This document shows, piece by piece, positions 1 to 4,831 of a stretch of 7,631 bases of DNA (positions are counted from its first letter, which is position 1; each line of letters starts with the position of its first letter). Below the pieces are notes generated by a model. It was not told where the DNA came from, ran no database searches, and saw only the letters and a list, made by a program, of their open reading frames with translations. Origin of the DNA: Pseudomonadota bacterium (GTDB lineage: Bacteria; Pseudomonadota; Alphaproteobacteria; Rickettsiales; Rickettsiaceae); the NCBI GenBank assembly GCA_021804505.1, contig JAJZHL010000043.1, positions 1-7,631 of the forward strand. Reading direction: 5' to 3'. The position numbers were made by a program, and so were the translations under genes.

Positions 1-756
1 ATGTACTTAGCTTACCTACAAACCTTTCACGATATGGGATTAAACGTGATTCCAGTACTGGCTGACAATGGGCCAATTGGTGGAAATGTGAGTCACGAAT
101 TTCATATTCTGGCGGAGCATGGCGAAAGTACTATTTTTTATGATAAAAAATTTCTCTCCTTAACTGAAGTTGAAATGTCCAATGTAGAAACTCTGCAGTC
201 ATTATATGCGGTTGCAGAAGAAAAGTATGACGCTGCTAGCTGCACAATTCCCATGCAAGAACTCGCCAAGAGTAAATCCATAGAGGTCGGGCATATTTTT
301 TATATAGGTACAAAATATTCTAAAGCTATGAATGCTTTGGTAGATGATGGGCAGGGGAATGTAGTACCGGTTGAAATGAGCTCGTACGGTATAGGTATCT
401 CAAGATTAGTGGCTGCAATTATAGAATCAAGCCACGATGATCGAGGTATAATATGGCCTAAAGCTGTTGCTCCATTTATGGTGTCATTGGTAAACTTGGA
501 CGTAGCAGACAGTAAATGTAATGAATTATCTAAGAAATTATACGATAAACTGAATGAGCTAAAAATATCAGTATTATATGATGATACTCATGAAAGGGCA
601 GGCAGTAAGTTTGCCACTCATGATCTTATAGGTTCACCATACAGAATAACTATTGGTCCTAAAAAGGCTGGTAATAATATAGTGGAACTAAAAGACCGTA
701 AGACTGGTTTAGTGGAAGAGCTCGATATTGATGTAGTTGCGGAGAAAATCAAGTAG
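1..756 (+). CDS. proS: Prolyl-tRNA synthetase, C-terminal part (5' end outside window)
   Basis: This class II aminoacyl-tRNA synthetase charges tRNA-Pro with proline in the cytoplasm. The window starts inside the gene: the first ATG is an internal Met, and about 250 of an expected 430 or so residues are visible. Seen in order: the [11 protein letters not shown] stretch (residues 28-37) of the catalytic core, the [11 protein letters not shown] segment (97-107), class II motif 3 with GIGISRL (130-136), and the anticodon-binding domain (about 157-251). Only about 55 residues separate the SHEFH and GHIF blocks. Long bacterial ProRS carries an editing domain of roughly 180 residues there, so this is the short form typical of alphaproteobacteria and mitochondria, presumably unable to hydrolyse Ala-tRNA-Pro in cis. 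The gene ends in TAG and is followed by palindromic repeats, with no clear U-tract terminator. Identity is secure; the missing N-terminus is simply a window edge. Confidence 0.95.
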   Translation: MYLAYLQTFHDMGLNVIPVLADNGPIGGNVSHEFHILAEHGESTIFYDKKFLSLTEVEMSNVETLQSLYAVAEEKYDAASCTIPMQELAKSKSIEVGHIFYIGTKYSKAMNALVDDGQGNVVPVEMSSYGIGISRLVAAIIESSHDDRGIIWPKAVAPFMVSLVNLDVADSKCNELSKKLYDKLNELKISVLYDDTHERAGSKFATHDLIGSPYRITIGPKKAGNNIVELKDRKTGLVEELDIDVVAEKIK

Positions 757-811
757 TGTTGTATGTAATTTTATCTCATTCCAGCAATCCTGTGTTATCC
801 CCGGCACCCAA

Positions 812-1034
812 TGTCATCTCTGCTTAAGCAGTACTCCAGAGAGATCCTGAATCTAGTTCGGGATGCCTAGAGGTATAAATATCATTTTGAATAAGCCCCT
901 AAGTCATTCTGAATGCCTAGCTTGTCATCCTGAATTTAATTCAGGACTAATAACAACATTCTTTAGACTAGATTCCCGCTGTAGCTAGAATGACATAAGG
1001 GGGAGCGTGAATGACATCTAGAGGCGGAGATGAT
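812..1034. repeat. Cluster of degenerate palindromic repeats between convergent genes
   Basis: The gap between proS and the convergent 171-aa gene holds no credible ORF but many palindromic pieces. Seen are a perfect palindrome CTGCTTAAGCAG (820-831), an imperfect one running from ATCCTGAA to TTCGGGAT (844-864), and near-direct copies of GGATGCCTAG (861-870) and GAATGCCTAG (911-920). The ends, TCATCTCTGC (814-823) and GCGGAGATGA (1024-1033), are inverted copies with one wobble. I read this as nested or decayed small palindromic elements. They may also form transcript-end hairpins for both genes. Confidence 0.6.
924..994. repeat. 71-bp palindromic element with GTCAT/ATGAC ends
   Basis: This is the best-preserved unit of the cluster. 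It starts with GTCATCC and ends with GAATGAC, giving short terminal inverted repeats. It contains a 19-bp palindrome TCCTGAATTTAATTCAGGA (928-946) and the string GATTCCCGC (971-979), which recurs in the element at 2198-2310. The GTCATnC...GnATGAC plan matches the small non-autonomous palindromic elements frequent in Rickettsiales genomes. No coding capacity is seen. Confidence 0.6.
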
Positions 1035-1058
1035 AAAAAATTTAGCCATGCATCAAAA

Positions 1059-1574
1059 TCATAATATAGCTTTATATTTCACCTTTTTCTCTGTCTCTTC
1101 TTGCCTTTTCTTGTCTTGAAATTTTGTGTAAAAATCCTTTGTCACATAAACGATTGACATGTCAAACCTGAAACACGGTGCTTCTATAATGATAATTGAT
1201 TGATCGTCAGTGAATTTTGCTCTTCTATGCCCTAAAGTAGGGAGCTCTTTCTCAACTAATATGTATTTTTCTGAAAGTAGATTATAAAACTCCGTAAACT
1301 TATCTTTATCAACAGTTAGAATCACCGATTGTATTATATCACTTTTATCACAAATCACTAATAGACCCGTCAGGCCGTCTAATTTTGCATTTCGGATATC
1401 CAGGTGGTAATTATTGCCTTCCCAGTAATTCTCTTCTTTTATTGTCACGTTATATTGTTTTTCTATATCAGACATAGTAGAACGGTTTAATTCAAAACCA
1501 AGTGGTGCAGGGTTGGCATTAGCAGAAAAACAGATAGCAATATACAATAAAAGCAGAAATCTTTGTAGTGACAT
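1059..1574 (-). CDS. Small exported protein of unknown function (171 aa)
   Basis: I do not recognise a named family. The N-terminus is a convincing Sec signal peptide: MSLQR, then a hydrophobic core FLLLLYIAICF (6-16), then a likely signal peptidase I site SANA|NP after residue 20. There is no lipobox cysteine at the cleavage point, so the product is probably soluble in the periplasm or secreted. The mature part begins PAPLGFELNRSTMSDIEKQYN, a pattern seen in several uncharacterised small exported bacterial proteins. It continues with alternating beta-type and amphipathic stretches (for example QSVILTVDKDKFTEFYNLLSEKY, 82-104) and ends in a very charged tail (152-168). Two cysteines (75 and 134) remain after cleavage and could form a disulfide. 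The start is ATG without a strong Shine-Dalgarno; stop is TGA. It is convergent with proS and divergent from the 102-aa gene. Confidence 0.8.
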   Translation of the reverse strand: MSLQRFLLLLYIAICFSANANPAPLGFELNRSTMSDIEKQYNVTIKEENYWEGNNYHLDIRNAKLDGLTGLLVICDKSDIIQSVILTVDKDKFTEFYNLLSEKYILVEKELPTLGHRRAKFTDDQSIIIIEAPCFRFDMSIVYVTKDFYTKFQDKKRQEETEKKVKYKAIL

Positions 1575-1602
1575 AAAATCATTAGTTGATTAATTGTAAT
1601 TA

Positions 1603-1630
1603 ACAATAACTAATTTAATAAAAATTTCAA
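1603..1630 (-). promoter_or_regulatory. Candidate sigma70 promoter for the exported 171-aa gene
   Basis: On the minus strand, TTGAAA (1630-1625) and TATTGT (1608-1603) are separated by 16 bp, placing the transcript start about 20 nt before the ATG at 1574. The surroundings are very AT-rich, so chance matches are likely. Confidence 0.35.
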
Positions 1631-1659
1631 CTAATTATTTAATAATAAACTAGAGGGGG

Positions 1660-1688
1660 TTGACTTAATTATAAAAAACTCGTAGCTT
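1660..1688 (+). promoter_or_regulatory. Candidate sigma70 promoter for the 102-aa gene
   Basis: TTGACT (1660-1665), a 17-bp spacer and TAGCTT (1683-1688) lie about 58 bp before the start codon. The -35 hexamer and spacing match the better candidate at 2942-2970. An alternative is TTGAGT (1691-1696), 18 bp, TATTAT (1715-1720), which would give a very short leader. The divergent region also has TAATTAGTTG-type inverted repeats around the promoter. Confidence 0.4.
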
Positions 1689-1745
1689 AGTTGAGTGTAT
1701 TATTTTAAGTACATTATTATTAATTAGTTGAAAGGAAGGTGAATC

Positions 1746-2054
1746 ATGGGAAAGACATTAGGAAACGGATTACTAGCTGCAGTAAAAACTGTTGTCGGGA
1801 TAGCGGGTGTATATTATGCTAATCTGGGAGCAAGGCAAGTCGGTGTAGATCTAGCTAAAGCTATTATAAAGGTCGGACCGGAAATGCTTAAGCCGTATGC
1901 AGTTGCTAAATCTACATGGATTCCAGCACTGTTTTCCGGAGCCTTTGCAATTTATGAGGCAAAATGGCTTTATGAAAATAAAGACTATGTAGTTGAGAAG
2001 TTAGGCCTAGACTTTTGGCATAATACCAACGAAGGTTCTGGTGATACTCACTAA
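1746..2054 (+). CDS. Small hydrophobic protein, unknown function (102 aa)
   Basis: No known family is recognised. A good Shine-Dalgarno (AAAGGAAGGTG, 1731-1741) supports this ATG. The protein has an N-terminal hydrophobic segment rich in small residues (about 9-25, LLAAVKTVVGIAGVYYA), an amphipathic middle (ARQVGVDLAKAIIKVGPEMLK), a second hydrophobic segment (about 57-70, STWIPALFSGAFAIY), and a charged or polar tail with an amphipathic stretch (KDYVVEKLGLDFW, 79-91). It could be a two-span membrane protein with a middle loop of about 30 residues, or a membrane-binding helical protein. It has no cleavable signal peptide. Its plan, size and flanking signals resemble those of the 99-aa gene downstream. 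It has its own candidate promoter and a strong terminator, so it is probably a single-gene unit. That it is a real gene is likely; its role is unknown. Confidence 0.8.
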   Translation: MGKTLGNGLLAAVKTVVGIAGVYYANLGARQVGVDLAKAIIKVGPEMLKPYAVAKSTWIPALFSGAFAIYEAKWLYENKDYVVEKLGLDFWHNTNEGSGDTH

Positions 2055-2101
2055 GAAAGTTATAAAAGAGGCATAACTCCAGTTAATCCACTAAATTCTA
2101 C

Positions 2102-2132
2102 AAAGCCGTACTGTGCATAGTACGGCTTTTTT
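2102..2132 (+). terminator. Rho-independent terminator after the 102-aa gene
   Basis: An 11-bp perfect stem (AAAGCCGTACT / AGTACGGCTTT) with a 6-nt loop GTGCAT runs straight into a T-tract. It lies 48 bp after the stop codon. A GTG-initiated ORF that begins in the loop is not considered real. Confidence 0.9.
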
Positions 2133-2197
2133 CTTTATAAGGTTGTTTCAATATAACAGCAGTTATTTTTACACTCTCCGATGTCATTCCTATAACC

Positions 2198-2310
2198 AGA
2201 TGTCATCCCTTGCGGCAGCTGGGATCGAGTTTGAAATCGTAGTTTTCTGGATTCCCGCCTACAGGGGAATGAAAAGCGGCAACCTTACTGTATAATTCGG
2301 GATGACGTCT
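2198..2310. repeat. Palindromic element with 12-bp terminal inverted repeats
   Basis: The left end AGATGTCATCCC (2198-2209) and right end GGGATGACGTCT (2299-2310) are inverted copies with one mismatch. Inside are the string GATTCCCGC (2250-2258), shared with the element at 924-994, and a hairpin ATTCCC...GGGAAT (2251-2270). It looks like a small non-autonomous palindromic element inserted between the terminator of one cassette and the promoter of the next. A 60-codon ORF across it is a by-product of the repeat. A partial extra copy of the left end, ATGTCATTCC, lies at 2181-2190. Confidence 0.65.
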
Positions 2311-2373
2311 GCCTTTCCACAATGCCGCTGCAGAGCTCACGACGGCTGAACATTTTTATTTATCAAAAAACAG

Positions 2374-2402
2374 TTGATTAGCCCCCAAAAGAGGCCTACC
2401 CT
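2374..2402 (+). promoter_or_regulatory. Candidate sigma70 promoter for the 99-aa gene
   Basis: TTGATT (2374-2379), 17 bp, then TACCCT (2397-2402). The -10 hexamer is weak (TAnnnT only), but spacing and position, about 58 bp before the start codon, match the preceding cassette. Confidence 0.35.
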
Positions 2403-2459
2403 AGTAGTTAGGGGTATAGGTTACTGAATTTAATGTTGATAAATTAAAGGAGGTTAATT

Positions 2460-2759
2460 ATGAAAAGGAAACCATTACTCAAAACTGCGGGTGTAATAAT
2501 AATTACAGGCGGTGCTCTTATGGTGGAGTACGGATCCTTATTAAGTAAGTTTGCAGAAAATGGAGCTAGGGATTTGGTTATACAAAAAGCTCTTAAAGGA
2601 GAAAGTTATATTACCACTTCTGAGCAGCAAAGCATTGTAGATCAGGCTTACCAAAAAGCCGGGTTTATCACTGGAGTAACTGCGCTTGCACTCGCTACAT
2701 GTGGATATTTTTATCAAGATGATATCATACAGTTATTGGGATGGAATGATCTCGGTTAA
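2460..2759 (+). CDS. Small hydrophobic protein, unknown function (99 aa)
   Basis: Not recognised. The start is well supported by an almost perfect Shine-Dalgarno AAAGGAGGT (2446-2454), 5 nt before ATG, the strongest in the window, suggesting high translation. The protein begins with a basic MKRKPLLK, then a hydrophobic segment (about 9-22, TAGVIIITGGALMV), a polar middle of about 40 residues (including SKFAENGARDLVIQKALKGE), a second hydrophobic segment (about 68-85, GFITGVTALALATCGYFY) and a short acidic amphipathic tail (QDDIIQLLGWNDLG). The basic N-terminus and acidic C-terminus around two spans would fit a hairpin membrane protein. The first segment might instead act as a signal anchor. 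The GAR motif after the first segment and the aromatic-rich exit of the second resemble the 102-aa protein, hinting at distant paralogy that I cannot prove by eye. It has its own candidate promoter and terminator. Confidence 0.8.
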   Translation: MKRKPLLKTAGVIIITGGALMVEYGSLLSKFAENGARDLVIQKALKGESYITTSEQQSIVDQAYQKAGFITGVTALALATCGYFYQDDIIQLLGWNDLG

Positions 2760-2841
2760 GGAGATCTCAACTGACTTACAGGAAAATTTTACTTATTTTA
2801 AGAATTTAGTGAAAATCAACTGAGTAATAAATAGACAGTAC

Positions 2842-2869
2842 AAGGCCGCACCACCTGTGTACGGCCTTT
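2842..2869 (+). terminator. Rho-independent terminator after the 99-aa gene
   Basis: A 10-bp stem with one C-A mismatch (AAGGCCGCAC / GTACGGCCTT) and a 7-nt loop, with only a short T-run (TTT). It sits about 80 bp after the stop codon. The stem sequence is very similar to that of the terminator at 4314-4344. Confidence 0.75.
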
Positions 2870-2941
2870 AATACAATCTACTCGCCATCTCATCCTTTTG
2901 TCCTCAGTCTAGCATGTCATATTTTTGTTAGCAAAAAATGT

Positions 2942-2970
2942 TTGACTAAAGATAAAGACCAACTTATGCT
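2942..2970 (+). promoter_or_regulatory. Candidate sigma70 promoter for the coiled-coil gene
   Basis: TTGACT (2942-2947), a 17-bp spacer and TATGCT (2965-2970) form one of the better promoters here. Transcription would start near 2977, leaving an AT-rich 5' leader of about 120 nt that contains a run of nine T (3037-3045). No riboswitch-like structure was recognised in this leader, and nothing else is seen in the 2870-3098 gap. Confidence 0.55.
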
Positions 2971-3098
2971 ACCCCAACTGTGTAACATTTATTTTGTGAT
3001 GAAAATAGTTGTTTTATTATCTAAAGAATTTTACAATTTTTTTTTCGAATAGAAACACAGATAATTTGAAATAAATTGATTAATTATGGAGAATGATT

Positions 3099-4247
3099 AT
3101 GAAGAATACAGGTATAACAACAGTTTCCCCACATATAGTAAAATTTGTTATTACAGGGCTTGCAGCAGTGCTTGCTACTCTACAATATAACTTGTTTAAG
3201 TCTGGTTCCAAAAAGCAGCTAGCAGGGATTAAAGAGCAAAAGAAAAAACTTCTTGAGGTAACAAATAACAAGTATAGTGAAGAAACAGCGAAGCTGGCAG
3301 CACAAAAGAAGCTAGAAGAAAAAATAAATGATGAATTGGCTAAGTTTAATAATGAAAAAACAAAGTTACTTGTTCCAATGCTAAATAGGCATCAAGCAGA
3401 ATTGAGAGATTTAGAAATGAAGTACACTTCAGCAAAACTACAAGTAGAAGAGAGTTATAAAGCTGAGCTTCAGTTAGCAAAGATAGGAAAAGAAAAGGAG
3501 CTTGCGCAGTTAAAAGTCACGCATGCTAAGGCACTAGATCTGGAGAAGGTGAAGCTAGAAAATGAGCAAAAAAAGAGTGGGAAAACTTTAGGGAAACAGA
3601 AGGAGAAAGAGAAAGAGAAAGAGAAAGAGCAGGAAGCATTTCCCCAAAAGAAGAGTATAGCAGATTCGGTGAAAGAGTTGCAGGAGACTCAGCAACAAGC
3701 ATTCAAGACAAAGACCCAAGAATTGGATAAAAGGATAGAGGCCCTTACAAAAACCAGGGATGAGAGAATCCAGAAAATAGAGGCCGCATTAAAGAATACG
3801 ACAGCGAATTTAAAAGAGCAGCACAAATTTGAAGAGGGTCACCTTGATACTGTCGTGAAGATTAAGGGGCGTTATATGGATGCAGAACATGAGGTGCAAA
3901 GGGCTGAACTAAAAAAAGCAGGAAACATAAAGGAAGCTAGACAGCAATTAACAGCTAATTATACAGCGGAGCTAGGTACAGCAAAAGCAAAATACGACGA
4001 AGCGCTAGCACAGTTCAAACTTAAAGGGGCAGCGGTGGCAGAAACAAAGTTATTAGATGAGATAGCAAAAGGTGCACCAGAAGGCGGTGCTCCCGGTGGT
4101 TTTAGTGCTCTTGCTGCCCTTTTATCTGCTATTACTTTTGGAGGTGCTACTTACTATGGTCTTACTCACGAAGCAGAAGTGACTAAAAAGCTTAACGACT
4201 TGTTGGGTGATTATCAGGAGCAAACGACCCCAAAGCAAGAAGCGTAA
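3099..4247 (+). CDS. Coiled-coil protein with hydrophobic segments at both ends (382 aa)
   Basis: No named family is recognised. ATG 3099 is preferred over ATG 3093 because GGAG (3088-3091) lies 7 nt before it but abuts the earlier one. After a short polar N-terminus comes a hydrophobic segment (about 13-33, IVKFVITGLAAVLATLQYNLF), then a strongly basic stretch (KSGSKKQLAGIKEQKKK, 34-50). About 270 residues follow that are rich in Lys, Glu, Gln, Ala and Leu and almost free of Pro and Gly, as expected of long coiled coils. They are broken by a KE repeat and FPQ (168-183). A Gly/Pro hinge (KGAPEGGAPGG, 324-334) leads to a second hydrophobic segment (335-354, FSALAALLSAITFGGATYYG) and an amphipathic tail (HEAEVTKKLNDLLGDY). 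This could be a membrane-tethered spacer or scaffold, or an exported pore-forming or host-directed protein; a low-complexity cytoskeletal type is also possible. It is flanked by its own promoter and terminator. Confidence 0.85.
   Translation: MKNTGITTVSPHIVKFVITGLAAVLATLQYNLFKSGSKKQLAGIKEQKKKLLEVTNNKYSEETAKLAAQKKLEEKINDELAKFNNEKTKLLVPMLNRHQAELRDLEMKYTSAKLQVEESYKAELQLAKIGKEKELAQLKVTHAKALDLEKVKLENEQKKSGKTLGKQKEKEKEKEKEQEAFPQKKSIADSVKELQETQQQAFKTKTQELDKRIEALTKTRDERIQKIEAALKNTTANLKEQHKFEEGHLDTVVKIKGRYMDAEHEVQRAELKKAGNIKEARQQLTANYTAELGTAKAKYDEALAQFKLKGAAVAETKLLDEIAKGAPEGGAPGGFSALAALLSAITFGGATYYGLTHEAEVTKKLNDLLGDYQEQTTPKQEA
3603..3629 (+). repeat. Hexanucleotide tandem repeat (GAGAAA)4 in the coiled-coil gene
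   Basis: Four perfect GAGAAA units (3603-3626) followed by GAG encode the EKEKEKEKE run. Unit changes would keep the reading frame and only lengthen or shorten the charged linker. Confidence 0.85.
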
Positions 4248-4313
4248 GAGGAAATTTAGTTAGGCCTACAATGGGCTTAACCTTCGATCCTTGTGTTAAT
4301 TACTAAACCATAT

Positions 4314-4344
4314 AAGGCCGCACTAAATATTGTGCGGCTTTTTT
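4314..4344 (+). terminator. Rho-independent terminator after the coiled-coil gene
   Basis: A 10-bp stem (AAGGCCGCAC / GTGCGGCTTT, one G-T wobble) with an 8-nt AT-rich loop, followed by a T-tract. It lies about 66 bp after the stop codon. The left arm AAGGCCGCAC is identical to that of the terminator at 2842-2869. Confidence 0.9.
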
Positions 4345-4429
4345 ACTATGATAGTCTCATCAATTCTCGAACAAAGTTTCTAAACTTTTACAGGGATACC
4401 AGATTTTCTTTTTAATCGTATTAAAATGA

Positions 4430-4457
4430 TTGACATTAAGAGAAATTGTTCTATTGT
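4430..4457 (+). promoter_or_regulatory. Candidate sigma70 promoter for the 85-aa gene
   Basis: A consensus TTGACA (4430-4435), 16-bp spacer and TATTGT (4452-4457), giving a leader of about 50 nt. A 16-bp inverted repeat AAAGTTT-CT-AAACTTT (4373-4388) lies about 40 bp upstream and could be an operator, although AT-rich palindromes arise easily by chance. Confidence 0.5.
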
Positions 4458-4516
4458 GCGTCCGATGTATGTAATGTAGTGCATCTATTATTAACTGCTA
4501 AAAAATGGTAATAATT

Positions 4517-4774
4517 ATGACAATAAAACAAAAATTTGAAGAACTACTTGTAAGCGCTAAAAAACTACTTGATCAAGCGGAGACAGAAAAAAAAATTGAT
4601 AGTGGTCTAGTCACTTTTCTAAAAAAAGCTATTAATAAAGTAGAAGAGCTAACTGGTAGTAGTGACGTAGGTCATGATAAGGATCTTAAACACAGTGGTG
4701 TTACATTGGCAGGCGAGAATAATGACAAGGTTGAAAAGGGCGGTAATAGTGATGGTAACAGTTCTAGTAATTAA
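4517..4774 (+). CDS. Small soluble protein with disordered Ser/Asn/Gly tail (85 aa)
   Basis: Not recognised. Two in-frame ATGs are possible (4505 and 4517). I choose 4517 because the first has no Shine-Dalgarno and adds only MVII, and because the context ATGG-n-AAT-n-ATTATG mirrors the coiled-coil gene, where the second ATG also seems used. Even so, the ribosome site (GGTAA) is weak. Residues 1-47 look like two amphipathic helices (IKQKFEELLVSAKKLLDQAETEKK and SGLVTFLKKAINKVEELTG). From about 48 on, the protein is hydrophilic and low in complexity, ending GNSDGNSSSN. No membrane segment or signal peptide is seen. It could be a small helical adaptor or a secreted peptide with a flexible tail. 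It has its own promoter candidate and runs towards the convergent rluC gene, with a strong hairpin between them. Confidence 0.7.
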   Translation: MTIKQKFEELLVSAKKLLDQAETEKKIDSGLVTFLKKAINKVEELTGSSDVGHDKDLKHSGVTLAGENNDKVEKGGNSDGNSSSN

Positions 4775-4802
4775 AAACTAGCTGTAAAGAAAATTTATTG
4801 CT

Positions 4803-4831
4803 CCTAGGCTCAAGCTAAGCTTGGGCCTAGG
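4803..4831. terminator. Hairpin between convergent genes, overlapping the rluC stop
   Basis: Arms CCTAGGCTCAAGC and GCTTGGGCCTAGG form a 13-bp stem with one T-G wobble and a 3-nt TAA loop. The rluC TAG stop (4829-4827 on the minus strand) falls in the right arm. The sequence beyond it on the minus strand is AT-rich (AGCAATAAATTTTCTTT), but neither side has a classic U-tract. Its position suggests a bidirectional transcript end. Confidence 0.6.

Noticed and set aside
2113..2295. 60-codon GTG-initiated ORF
   Set aside because: It starts in a terminator loop and runs through a palindromic element; no ribosome site and no protein-like signal.
3037..3045. Nine-T run as a terminator or phase-variable switch
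   Set aside because: No stable GC hairpin precedes it, and it lies in a leader too far from the promoter spacer and outside the coding frame; only a weak possibility of slippage remains.
3080..3271. Minus-strand ORF opposite the start of the coiled-coil gene
   Set aside because: Antisense shadow of a much better supported gene.
1640..4780. Toxin-antitoxin, phage-defence or bacteriocin operon
   Set aside because: The hydrophobic small proteins could suggest holins or toxins, but no partner gene, nuclease, regulator or immunity motif is visible and the genes seem to be transcribed separately.
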